64,000 bases of DNA from assembly GCA_011319805.1 (NCBI GenBank), contig SJRY01000235.1:1-64000 (forward strand), read 5' to 3'. Shown here one piece after another: positions 12,001 to 21,999 of the stretch. Each line of letters begins with the position of its first letter. Position 1 is the first letter of the stretch. The position numbers were made by a program, and so were the translations under genes. The DNA comes from Macrocybe gigantea. Lineage: Eukaryota > Basidiomycota > Agaricomycetes > Agaricales > Callistosporiaceae. The notes under the pieces were generated by a model. That model searched no databases and was not told the DNA's origin. It was given only the letters and a program-made list of their open reading frames with translations.

Positions 12001-14482
12001 AACATCACGCTGGTGAACAAGCTCGGTGATGAGATGTTCGCACTTGCGACGAGTGACGGGCGTGAGTTCTTGCAAAACAATGTCCGCGAGAAGATCTAGG
12101 GCTTTGTGGACCGTATCAAGGGCGCCTTCTGGCAACTGACCAGCCTCTAAGGCTGTTCCTACTGAAGCAGTCCAAGCTACTTGGACTGCAAGCGTCACAA
12201 GTTGCGCCGGGAATTTCTCCATCCAAGGCATCAGCTGGTCCATGCTGAGCTCGGCACCAGTCCCATAGAACGTTTGAAGCTCCGTCACGGCGACGGTCAA
12301 GAGATCCGCGAGCGAAATGCGCATCATTGATTCTATTTTGGCGAGCCAGTCGTTGATCTTTGGATAGTCCTTCAATAGAATCGGTTCCGTGAATATAACT
12401 TCTTCACCTTCTCGCGACGTCATTCCACGAATCTGAGTAAGGTCATCATCCAGGATAAGGGTAGAAATGCCCGCAAACATCTTTTTCAGATGTTTCATTA
12501 TGCGGAGGATATCTTTGCTGTTTCCTATAATCTCCAGAAGATCTTCGTCGCCAACGAAGTAGAAACGAGGGAAGGAAGACCGCTCTCTCTCCAGATACTC
12601 GCCCAATGCCTTCTGGATCTTGTTCAACAAGTCTGCAAGACGTTCAAGACTCTTCTGGATATTCTGAATATTCATGACATCCAGAACAAAAGGCGACTTG
12701 TAAACGCGCTTCATGACCGTTAAGAACTCCGTATTGATGTTCTGGAAGCGTGAGCTCTCTACCGGAAGCAGATGCTTGATGTCAGCGCTGCCAGAGAAAA
12801 TACCCTCGAGGTAGACCCATTGGCGTTGAACGTCAATCCAGACATCTGCAGAGGGTGTCAAAGATGAGGGACATCGGAAAGAGAAGCACACTCACCAAAA
12901 AGGACATGAATCCTGTTGAGCTTTTCTTCCCAAGAGCTCGCCTACTGCCAATCAGAAAAGTGCTACGAACATACAATGATTGCGGCCAACCTCTTCTTCG
13001 AAAACTGCAATATGTAGTCATTATCATGGATCACGGGCACCATGCTATTTGACGGACCTTTGTAGTAAGGTGAAAGTTTCATAGCCGTCAACGAATTGAG
13101 ATTTTCGCTGCACTTGTTGAACAAATCGTCCCATCCTCTGACAAACGTTGTGGTCAGATCGATAGAATACTGAGTTCAGTGGAAGCATTCTCACCTTATA
13201 AGCCGACATTTGTTCTGGTAATTAACCAAATCTAGGGTATAGCTTGTCCATGTTTCCTTGACTTGTTTGATGTACTCTTCTAGGGCCATCTGGACACTAA
13301 GTGAGTACTAGAAGCCGTTAAGTGAGAAAAACACGCACTTCTCCTTGGGCTTGAATTATGACCTCTTTAATGATCGATTCATTCTTCTTCAAATCCATAT
13401 CGTACACATGACCGAGGGTCATTCTAAAAATGGATTGAATATGTCGAACGGCGCAAAGACTGCACGGCTCACAATGTCAGAGGTGTCTGCGACGACAGTC
13501 TCAGCATTTTCGAGAGCTGCTTCCAATGCCTATCCTTAAGGGCTTCTGATTTGAGCTCGGAAACGATCGTGTTGGATTTGAGAAGGCCTTTGAGAACATC
13601 TTGAACATATTCGAAGGCGGCATACTGCCTCATTCGAGTCGGCATCTCCTTTGTCGAGCTCAGAAGTCCATCAATCTGCTGCCTTAGCTTTCTCGGCTGG
13701 ACTGTGGCCCAAGAAAGCTCCCTCAATTCCGCAATCTGGCTCCAAATCCCTGAAAGTGCCGTCCAAACGGCTTTCAGATCGCGCAATTCTTCGAAAACGG
13801 GTTCAAGGCGGGTATGTCGAACCAGCTCGAGATCAAGAGCTTCCTTTGCGCGGCAGACGAGGTCGTATTCCTCCTGCACGCGATTCAGTTTGCCTTCAAA
13901 AACGTTGATGGTATTCATGGCGGTGTCCGCGCGAATGTTTCCTTGGATGGGTCGAGTCTGCTCCCATTCTTGTAGGATATCTACAATCTTGTTCTCGACA
14001 ATTTTGTCCTCGGCAACGATCTTGAGCTGCAGTCCAGCTTTGGTGGGATGGCCTCAGCACGTTGCATATGGCTATCATGCAAGAGCATGCTCTTACCCAG
14101 CTGTTCTTGTATAGAGTCGTTCTTTCGCTTGAGTATTTCGTTGTATGCGCTCCATTCTCCCCGTAGTTGGTCGCTGTACAGCCAATCGTCCGGAAACTGG
14201 TATCTAAAACGTTCCAAAGTCTTCTCTCCGTTAGCACAGAGTTCTATGAGAGGACCCCATGTCTTCGTCTTTTTCTTGAGGTCTTGCACAAAGGTTATGA
14301 AGGTGACCGCAGCGGCGGTCGACGAGTTCGATGGAGCAAAGACCTTGTTTCCACATGAGCTTTAACAGCGACGTGTTGGACAATTTCCGTACCTCCATGG
14401 TGTCGTGCAGTTGACGCGTCGGCCTGACTGCCACGGTCAAAAGCGGTTGTTGGGGTCGACCAGGGCCAGGTGCTCGGCTCAT
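3052..14482 (-). CDS. dhc2: Cytoplasmic dynein heavy chain, motor part of a split gene
   Basis: This is the minus-end microtubule motor for nuclear and vesicle transport. ATG at 14482 opens a short novel leader of about 30 residues. An intron then leads to [20 protein letters not shown] and the linker region. P-loops follow in order: AAA1 [10 protein letters not shown] (about 11730), AAA2 [10 protein letters not shown] (about 10670), AAA3 GPPGSGKTM (about 9490), AAA4 GVSGSGKT (about 8460). The coiled-coil stalk and microtubule-binding region lie at about 7575-6700, then AAA5/6 and a C-terminal domain ending at 3052. With introns removed I estimate about 3,300 residues, against about 4,300 or more for a full chain. 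The tail that dimerises and binds intermediate chains is absent, and the SmE gene starts only 82 bp upstream. This matches the dhc1/dhc2 split reported for Agaricomycetes. Four one-base frame breaks (near 8017, 8072, 9009, 10716) interrupt otherwise conserved sequence and are probably sequence errors. Confidence 0.95.
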
Positions 14483-14564
14483 TCCCAAACCCTAACCCGA
14501 ACTACTGATTGTGCTCTCCTCGTTCCTCGTCTGCTACCCTCATTCACCTTCACGCATCTTCATC
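14483..14564. promoter_or_regulatory. Divergent promoter, dynein / SmE
   Basis: Only 82 bp separate the two start codons, so both 5' UTRs and core promoters must sit in or overlap this stretch. It is rich in C and T on the plus strand and contains a telomere-like CCCTAACCC run near 14490. No TATA-like element is evident. Confidence 0.5.
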
Positions 14565-15048
14565 ATGTCTTCGGCGCGTCAGCAACGTGTGATGGTCCAA
14601 CCCATCGTGAGTCCATTTTTTTTGAGTCTCCTTTCCAACCTTGTTGAATTCCCTGTCGCAGAATGTAATCTTCAAAAATCTTCAACAAGTTCGTACAGGA
14701 ATGTCATATGCTCTTTATTCTAACGTGCTATTCAGAGAACGAAAGTTGTAATTTGGTTGTACGATAACATCGAGATGCGCATAGAGGGACGCATAATTGT
14801 AAGCATACAAACGCCTTACGCCTTTTTTCCAGACATAAGTGATGATCATGTTTCAATAGGGCTTTGACGAGTTCATGAACGTTGTTATTGACGAAGCGGC
14901 TGAGGTCTATGTGAAGGATGCGAAACCACGAAGAGAACTAGGTGCCTTATCGTTCTTTTTTACATATGTCACATAGCTGAGTCTGCTTTTACTAGGCCGA
15001 ATCCTGCTGAAGGGCGACAATATCACTCTAATACAACAAATCTCTTGA
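14565..15048 (+). CDS. SNRPE: Small nuclear ribonucleoprotein E (SmE)
   Basis: This is a core Sm-ring protein of the spliceosomal U snRNPs in the nucleus. Five exons splice cleanly to about 88 residues, close to the family length. They read MSSARQQRVMVQPI, then NVIFKNLQQ, then RTKVVIWLYDNIEMRIEG (Sm1 motif), then GFDEFMNVVIDEA, and end with RILLKGDNITLIQQIS (Sm2 motif). Introns follow codon 14 (from 14607) and further codons and are all about 50-60 nt. The gene is transcribed divergently from the dynein gene across 82 bp. Confidence 0.95.
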
Positions 15049-15127
15049 TTATGCGTATTCAATGGTCGTTCCTTGGGAATCGAGGCTGGATGATAAAAAC
15101 ATCTGGTGTCGAGTAAAAATTGCTGGA

Positions 15128-16315
15128 CTACAAGTTATATATTGGCAGAAGGCGGGTCAGATTCAACGATTGTCGACATAAAGGACACTCCGCCTACCAC
15201 GAATCGTTAGATATGGCATCTCACGACTAAGGAGCTGTAATTTACATACCTTCTCCCTCCCCCAGCCAACGATACAACTCCAACAGAAGAGGTGACCGCA
15301 CTCGGTTGCACAGCTATCTGTCCTCTCTTCCAGACAAAGAGTACATGATCTCGAGGCTCGAACAGAGGCCGGAATCACCGCAACATCTAACATAGTCCTT
15401 TCATCCTCCTCTGCCGGCTTCGCAGGTTCACCTTCTGGATTTTGTGGGCCGGTGAAAGAAGACACAGCTCTATCATCAAGATACGTCTCGGAAGCTTTTG
15501 ATGACTCGTCAACTTTGCCCTTGCCTTTGCCGTTGGCAGACGCATCTGCTGAGGCGTAATGATCCCTGACTGCCGTGACAAATCTGTGCCCAAGTCGAAT
15601 AATGATCAACACTCCTAGCAAGGAGTATGACGGAGGCCGAACGTGAGGATTTTCGGGAATTGACGAAAGCTATAGGTCCCTATGAGAACTCAACGTGTCG
15701 CAAAAGGGCTGGATTGACATACGTAGCGAATTCCCAGCAATCTCTTCATGAAATCATAATATTGGCCTCTGAGGTAGAATAATGCGAGATTGATTTCTCC
15801 AATGACGTCCAACGTCACAGGCAAGACTTTCAGCACTTTGCCCAGTGACGGATGATTAATGAACGGCAGATTTTGGCAGCGGTTCAGGACGTAGGCCAAG
15901 AGTGTGGGTCCAAGAATAAGGCCTGCGCGAGCCTTTGGAGATGGAGGGAAACTGTCTCGGGTGGCGGAGTATTGCCAAACACCGGTGTATTCCTCACCGA
16001 GCGTCTGAGCAGCTAAACGACCATCGAATTAGAGATCCAAATTATGACAGAAAATTGGACAGACCTCTGCCAGTAGTAAGGCCAAAATATATAAGCTTGA
16101 CGAGCAGCTCCACTTCCTTGTCCCATCTGCTCAGCCGTCTCGTTCCAAACCACGATCGGAGGACGACTTCGGTCTGCTCCCTCAACGATGACACATGATA
16201 AATGTCGCGTTGGTGAGCCCTGACTGAGAAACGTTATCAGTATTCTGTCATTTCTTCCTGCAACATGCGCACTTATTTGAGCCTGCTGTGCATCTGGAAA
16301 CAATGGTACAGACAT
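15128..16315 (-). CDS. PEX10: Peroxisomal RING E3 ligase PEX10
   Basis: PEX10 is a membrane RING protein that works with PEX2 and PEX12 to ubiquitinate the import receptor PEX5. ATG at 16315 starts MSVPLFPDAQQAQ. After splicing the N-terminal Pex2/Pex10 domain reads RAHQRDIYHVSSLREQTE, then LGEEYTGVWQYS and LALFYLRGQYYDFMKRLLGI. A hydrophobic stretch (SLLGVLIIIRLGHRF) precedes a low-complexity linker. The C-terminal RING is CTLCLEERTDSCATECGHLF through CWSCIVGW, with the last CPLCR pair brought in by the final intron. The protein ends in RLLPIYNL. The Cys/His ligands I checked are present. It diverges from MGR2 150 bp away. Confidence 0.93.
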
Positions 16316-16465
16316 GGGTATCCTGTCAATGCATGATTGACGACACTCCCAGGCATGAGAATTCTGTGTGGCCTGCTGTTGCCTTTTTTGGAACAGTGCG
16401 ACATTGACCACCGAAAAAAAAAAAAAACGGAAAAGCCGCAACCATTAACTCTGACGGAAGACAAA
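16316..16465. promoter_or_regulatory. Divergent promoter, PEX10 / MGR2
   Basis: This 150-bp interval lies between two opposed start codons. It carries a 14-base A run on the plus strand (16414-16427), a nucleosome-excluding type of tract common in fungal promoters. No other element is recognisable. Confidence 0.4.
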
Positions 16466-17043
16466 ATGGCAGCAGCACCTCAGCGTTATGAAGGTCCCTC
16501 TGTCTGGCAAAAATGTATGTCTTTTACACCTTATCCAGTGGCCATACTCATATGAATTCCAGTAAAGTAAAGCACACATTCTCCTTATCCCCGCATTTGC
16601 TAATGCGCTCTTAGAATGGGTGCTCTCATGGGAGGCGGTGTTGGCCTAACGATTGGTTTTCTCTTCGGTTCATGGAGTATCATTAGGTGAGACGTATTCC
16701 GATGGCTCACAGCAGCATCAGGCTCACCTCCACGTCGCAGAAATGGAGCTGGTCCGCGAGGCTTCCTCGCAACTCTTTCTCAGTACATGTTGAGCAGCGC
16801 GGCGACTTTTTCTTTCTTCCTTGCTATTGGATCCGTAAGAGACCATCTACGTCCATAAATTCCCTTTCGCCTCACCAACCGCGATACCAGGTTATCCGGT
16901 CAGACTCCCTTATTCCTCCACATCTTCAAGCTGCACAAATCCAATTACTGGCACCGGCTCTGAAGGTTCGAACGAGAGCGGAAGGGATCCAGCTCATGAG
17001 AGCTCGTTGGGAGGAGGAGCGGAGGGCGAAGACTGCCGCGTAA
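16466..17043 (+). CDS. MGR2: Mitochondrial inner-membrane protein Mgr2/ROMO1
   Basis: This small two-helix protein is a lateral gatekeeper of the TIM23 translocase. Exon 1 (16466-16514) gives MAAAPQRYEGPSVWQK. A 4-nt micro-exon (16563-16566) between two 48-nt introns restores frame into KMGALMGGGVGLTIGFLFGS (exon 16615-16686). Exon 16741-16834 encodes NGAGPRGFLATLSQYMLSS and the rest of the second helix. The last exon (16891-17043) encodes a charged C-terminal extension. The total is 123 residues, longer than ROMO1 because of that tail. The conserved glycine-rich first helix and the GPRGFL..LSQYMLSS signature make the family call secure. The micro-exon is inferred from frame only. Confidence 0.88.
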
Positions 17044-18000
17044 ATTCCTGACACCGATCTATCTTACCCTACTCCCGTTGTATGTGACTCCACACGTCTA
17101 TATACTCTCTCAAAATTCTTCACTTTAGACGCTCAAGTTCTTGGAACGGCGCGCCGAACACCGCGCTTATCCCTTGCTTTCGCTCTTCGAACCCTTGGGA
17201 CGCCCAAGTCTGTTGCCAGCAGAAGGGCAATATCCAGAAAATGACACTGATTCCGTCACTGAACATTTTAGTAACGATTAAGACTACAAAAATCCTCCTG
17301 GGTTTTCCCTGCATCCCCTTGACGCTGCCCTCAAACGCTGCCCTCGTTGTTCTGATTCGTGCTCGTCAGCATCGCGTCCCTCTGTCAGAGCCTTTCAAAT
17401 TCTCGCAAAAGCTAATAGAAAAATGAATTTCAGCCACAAACGCTTGGCAACTCACCAAACACATAATGTACAATGGAATTCCAGAGGTCTCTTGCCACAG
17501 AACCTGCCGCCTTGGAAGGTATCAATGACGGTTTGCAGAATTCATAGGAGGAATCTTGCTGAAGGTCCACGCTAGTGTAACTGCTAAACTTCAGGATCTC
17601 TTGATCTATCATGCAGCGACCCGAGCTGGGCAACGAGCACCAGACTGGACCAACGGCTGGCCACTATGTTGAGAGGCGCAAGCTTGTACGTCCTAGTGCG
17701 GAACCCAATGATGAGTCCTTAGGTCTCTCAAACATATAACAACTTGCCAATGGCTAATTATCATTCCCTTGTCATTGATCTGCTTGCATGCCCGAGACAC
17801 CATTCTGTAGCGACCAGAGCTTCGCGAACGCATGTCATCATCGGGGAGTGTAGCTCCCACTAACGCGACCTCATGTGAACTCGGCTGGATGACCATCGTT
17901 TGTCAGACCAACTCCCTGTAGCAGTGGTCAGTCGGAGCAGAAAGGTAACCGTCCACTACAGAGTTTGTGAGGGGTGGACAACAGCATAGCCAGGCATTGT
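17044..18000. other. Intergenic, no gene recognised
   Basis: Between the MGR2 stop and the GTCAA/TTGAC cluster I see only short, unconserved reading frames of 60-70 codons on either strand. There is no RNA gene, repeat or transposon end. Confidence 0.5.
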
Positions 18001-18310
18001 TGTGCAAGTCAAGCGACAGTCAAGACTGTCACGTTAGCGTCAATTTGACGACTAGGTTGACATTAGTTTTACTGTCACACCATACTTGGAAGTCAGAGCA
18101 TCGCAGGTCAATTGATAGCGACGTAGATACGTAGACTGCAGCATAACGGTCAAAGTTGACTGCTGAACTTGTGCACTGACGAGCCGGATACACGTGACCT
18201 TTGCCTTCCTAATATGGGTTACGGTCGTGACTGTCAAATTGACGGTCTAGTTGATTTGACGCGTTGACGACAGTCAACTGGTTAGCGTCAAGCGAAGTCA
18301 TTGACCGACC
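18001..18310. repeat. Dense cluster of GTCAA/TTGAC pentamers
   Basis: Counting by eye gives eight GTCAA and seven TTGAC copies in about 300 bp, on both strands and with irregular spacing. They are at about 18008, 18019, 18039, 18044, 18057, 18107, 18149, 18155, 18232, 18239, 18256, 18263, 18272, 18286 and 18300. Several are paired head to head. Chance would give fewer than one. The cluster lies 250-550 bp upstream of the HAD phosphatase start. Confidence 0.7.
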
Positions 18311-18553
18311 AATACTGTTATGCCGATTTGGGGTAGAAAGGGCTGCACACTTGAGCTCGTTGGCAAGCCGGGCCGGGCATCCGCAGTAGATGTGGACACA
18401 GTGCTCTGGAGAGCATGTGGCGTGATTACAGTACGCCTTGAAACGGTTGATCCTGCCTTGATCTTTACATAAAGACTCGAATCTTCAGAGACCCTAAACA
18501 GATTGATCGCTGAAAAGCTTACCTGATTATCATTGGGATCTATACCACCCAAG

Positions 18554-19684
18554 ATGACGACCTCAGAAGTCTTGGTCGTTGACGCAGTGCGTGTTGCACG
18601 GTTATCATAGGGACCATAGGACATTAAATCACCTTTCCATGCAGATCCTGTTCGACATGGACGGGTACTTGTCTTGCTTCTGAGCGACCTTGTAGAATCT
18701 ATGATCGATGAGATTTGCATACTAGGACACTCATCGATTCCACCCCCGGAGTCCTGAAAGCCTGGGAGACCTTCAGCCGGGACTACAACCTCGGTGACTC
18801 TCGCAAAATCGCGCACGAAACTCATGGCAGACGGCTGTATGACACTTTGCGAGAATATTGTCGCGTCGATGACGAAGAGAAACTGATCGTCAGTCGATTC
18901 CCCTTCACCTTCTTGCAGAGAAAGCGTCTGACTCGCTATCCTGACCTAGGCGGAGATCGATCGTTTTGAAGACGAAGTGATCGAAGGCGGAACGGCAGCG
19001 CTGTCTGGCGCAATACCATTAATTGAAAAGGTCGGGAGAGGCTGACCTACAACCAATGGTCTTTCGATTTGAAAGCGACGGAAGCTCACTTTGCTTCGTC
19101 AAGATAGCTCCTGAGCGAATGTCCCGATCGTTGGACGATCGTGACGTCTGGTAAGAGGCTGCAAAAATCTGAAGCTGGAGTCCATTACAGATGATTTGCA
19201 GCATCGAGCAGGTATGCCTTTCGCGCTCTAGAACACGTCGAGATCGCTCTTCCTCCGTCGGGTATCGTCACTTCCAATGACGTTGCGCAAGGCAAGCCAC
19301 ATCCGGCGCCATACCTGGCAGGCGCAGCCAGATGCAGAATCGACCCTTCGAAGTGTAAGTGTGTGATGACTCAATCGCTTTCTCGGAGCATGGCACGGTG
19401 CTCAACGCGCATTGATTTCGCGTCAGGTCTCGTCGTAGAAGACGCAATCGCCGGCATAAAGTCGGGAAATGCAGCGGGCGCACGCACTCTTGCTGTCTGC
19501 ACGTCCACTCCTCGAGCGACCATTGCCAGTTCGGATGCACACCCCACTTACATCGTGGATGATCTCACCAGGTAGGGTTTCTTCGGGGCGGCTTGGATGG
19601 ATTTGGGTGCTGACCTGCAAACTCAGGGTCTCTGTCCGACCTGTCGCCAATGGGGTGGAAGTGACGATAGATTTGATAGATTGA
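18554..19684 (+). CDS. HAD-family sugar/polyol phosphatase (Gpp/Dog type)
   Basis: The protein resembles DL-glycerol-3-phosphatase and 2-deoxyglucose-6-phosphatase, which dephosphorylate small sugar or polyol phosphates. Exon 18554-18586 encodes MTTSEVLVVDA. Splicing yields ILFDMDGTLIDSTPGVLKAW, which holds the catalytic DxD aspartates. Later come WTIVTSAS (motif II), GKPHPAPYL (motif III lysine) and LVVEDAIAGIKSGNAAGA (motif IV acidic residues). It ends at 19684. I place six introns after the first exon pair; one donor (19032, GTCGGG) is weak but phase-correct. Which substrate it uses cannot be read from the sequence. The gene sits downstream of the GTCAA/TTGAC cluster, which may be its promoter. 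Confidence 0.88.
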
Positions 19685-19827
19685 TTTATTCGCCGTCAGT
19701 TGGATAGACGTTAGACGTTGAACTCATGGTGGATGTTATGATTGGAAATTTAGCAACTAGTGTATAAATCAGTTCAATATTCGCTTTTTGCTCGTGTTGC
19801 GTGAGATCTAGCGAGGAACGTTCAACT

Positions 19828-20729
19828 CTATTTGGGTGGCTCGACTTCCTCAAGAGGAGGTGGACCTTCGTCGTCGGAGCTTTCCTCCTCCTCCTGAGCA
19901 GCACCCGACGATTCACCCGCGCTGGGTTTGTTCTTTTCCAGGTCCGCCATCATCTGATAAGGGAGTTTAGTGGCAATCAACGAGAAAGGGTCGTTGAATC
20001 CTAACCTTTTCGAAATCCATTCCACCATTCCACCCATTCCACCCATGCCGCCCATGCCGCCCATTCCGCCCATTCCGCCCATTCCGCCCATTCCACCCAT
20101 TCCCATGCCGCCCATTCCACCCATGGGATCCATGTCATCGTCAAAGTCCGTCTTGGCAGCTCCGTCCTGCTCATCCTCATCCACCCACTTGCTGAAGTCA
20201 GTCTTAATGTATGGGCTCCGCAGTTTCTCCTTCGTCAGGCGCGGCCAATACTCCAGCTGCTTGGTCTTCTTGCGAAGGATGAGGAAAAGGGATCTGTCGT
20301 TGAGTCTCTTTGTCGATTTCTAGTTTGATTGTGTGGGTAAATGAGAAGACAAAGTTGACGCGACGATATGCAAACGCAACGTGCCTCTGTATCAATCTCC
20401 TCGTAAAATTCAAGGCTGAAAGCAAAGTCTCGCTCTTCGATGTTCTTGGAAGCACTGTATTTTAACGCGTCCGGTTGAGCGATGCGTTCATCGGATGTGA
20501 TAATCCAGAACGTACTCTCCGGCTCTAGCGGCAAAAGAGATAGAGGTCGGTGTCAAATCGAACTTGAGCGTATCCGGCTGGATATCTGGGAGATTGATGG
20601 TCACGTAGAGTACGTTCTGCAAACACGGTGAGACTGGTGCGAGATCGCGATGGCGGCGGTGCTGCAAACCTTTGCCTCATCGGTCTCGGAGCTGCGCTGG
20701 GCCCATAGTACTTCTGGATGAAGAGTCAT
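19828..20729 (-). CDS. SBA1: Hsp90 co-chaperone p23 (Sba1/Wos2)
   Basis: p23 stabilises the ATP-bound closed state of Hsp90. ATG at 20729 gives MTLHPEVLWAQRSSETDEAK. Splicing then gives NVLYVTINLPDIQPD, KNIEERDFAFSLEFYEEID, KRLNDRSLFLILRKK and LEYWPRLTKEKLRSPYIKTD, the CS-domain core including the WPRL..K signature. The acidic tail contains a long Met-Gly-Gly repeat and ends DDEGPPPLEEVEPPK. One intron (20320-20384, minus strand) appears to use a GC donor after the EEIDTE codons, since no GT donor keeps frame. The family tail is usually Gly/Met rich, but the repeat here is unusually regular. Confidence 0.92.
20030..20127 (-). repeat. Tandem Met-Gly-Gly coding repeat in p23
   Basis: About eleven consecutive GGM units come from an imperfect 9-bp unit of the form CCNCCCATN on the plus strand. 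The array lies in the acidic C-terminal tail of the p23 gene and is a likely site of length variation. Confidence 0.8.
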
Positions 20730-20988
20730 CGTATGGCTTGCGGTGGGACGGAGAAAGGGTTGAGGACGTTTTATAGCGCGTTGCGTCGTCTGGAATGCTC
20801 CAGAAGGACGTGTGATTTCACTTGCCATATCGGGACATCCTTACTTCAGTTTCCATTTTCGGCTGTGCTTACGCTTTCCCTCCCGCCTGCGATGTGGTGC
20901 ACTCGCTGGTTCCTGCCTCTTCTCCTCCTTCCCCTTCCTACAGCACCGCCTTACTTTCTCCTTCTTTTCCTCTTCTCCCTCACCATCC

Positions 20989-21723
20989 ATGCAAAACCAT
21001 GGTAGGATCTCAAGTCTCTGTTCTTCGTCACCACACTTACCTCTTGCTGTTGCCAGCTTTTACTGCATTGTCCTCCTAACGACGCTCTTCGTGTCTTCAT
21101 GCTATTGGCAGCCCTTTCCAATAGACAGTCAGCTTTCATTTCCGTGGTCTGAGGACATCACCACCTTTGCGGACGCACTTAATGCGACTCTGTCGCCAAA
21201 CTACACAAGGCCCCTACCCAACGTCATGAAGGCCGTTGACAGGTGCTGGTGTGATTTCTCAGCTGGAGGATTTTTTGAACCTTTCAACGTGTCGCATTGG
21301 GAGCACGTCAGCATTCAAAAGCTGAAAGAAGATTTGGACCGCCAGGAAAGCGCCGATGAAGACGAAGATACAGAGGATGGCGGTGACCATGACTCGACGG
21401 AGGGAGCGTCGTACGGTACGATCGAGCCTCGAATCCCCCGCACCCCGGCACCTGAGCAATCGACCGAAGTTGAAGGCGAAGAGTCGTCGATATGGGCGCA
21501 TTTGTGGTCCTTCTTTCGCCCTCCCAAATTTGAGAGCTCTTCCTCTGAGCCGGCCTCTCACCTTCCTACGCCTCCTCCGAATTCAGAACCTCAGGCGTCG
21601 GCTCAGGCGTCTCGCTCAGCTGCGCAACCATCACCAACGCCAGATCTTCCTCTTTTGCGGAGAGAGTATGATCTCCATCCATACGGGTTTGGCATTGTCA
21701 TCGACTTTGGTTGGACGCGATAG
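20989..21723 (+). CDS. Unknown single-pass membrane protein
   Basis: I do not recognise this family. From the ATG at 20989, after a very pyrimidine-rich leader typical of a 5' UTR, the single-exon frame encodes about 244 residues. One hydrophobic segment of about 20 residues near the N-terminus (from LAVASFYCIVLL) would act as a signal anchor. A folded-looking stretch follows with two N-glycosylation sequons (NAT, NYT) and RCWCDF..GFFEPFNVSHWE. An acidic/proline-rich linker leads to a conserved-looking C-terminus, DLHPYGFGIVIDFGW. An in-frame ATG at 20812 would add 59 residues but overlaps the p23 promoter. The function is unknown. Confidence 0.6.
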   Translation: MQNHGRISSLCSSSPHLPLAVASFYCIVLLTTLFVSSCYWQPFPIDSQLSFPWSEDITTFADALNATLSPNYTRPLPNVMKAVDRCWCDFSAGGFFEPFNVSHWEHVSIQKLKEDLDRQESADEDEDTEDGGDHDSTEGASYGTIEPRIPRTPAPEQSTEVEGEESSIWAHLWSFFRPPKFESSSSEPASHLPTPPPNSEPQASAQASRSAAQPSPTPDLPLLRREYDLHPYGFGIVIDFGWTR

Positions 21724-21999
21724 GGATTGGTGCATTGGATCGGACTCGCCCTGTACTGTTAATACATTTAAGGATTCGTTCCAGCATAATTATTGGCTCC
21801 AGTCGTAAACCATGTATTGTTACCGCTCTATCCTCGTGGGAACCTCGCCCTGCCGCAAAGAACCGGGCCAGGCCTATCTTTGGTCAAAAGCTGCTTGCTT
21901 CCTAGATACAACCTTACTGCGCTGTCGCATCCGTTGACGGCGTCTTCGCCGAGTGCGTCCTAGTCGTTACTGGGATATACGGTCTTTTTCCGCGCCCTA

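Noticed and set aside
3052..14482. Dynein gene as a pseudogene because of four frame breaks
   Set aside because: All splice sites, P-loops and the C-terminus are conserved and there are no extra stops apart from those caused by the one-base losses.
18298..18825. 175-codon minus-strand frame next to the GTCAA/TTGAC cluster
   Set aside because: It overlaps the well-supported first exons of the HAD phosphatase on the other strand and has no recognisable motifs.
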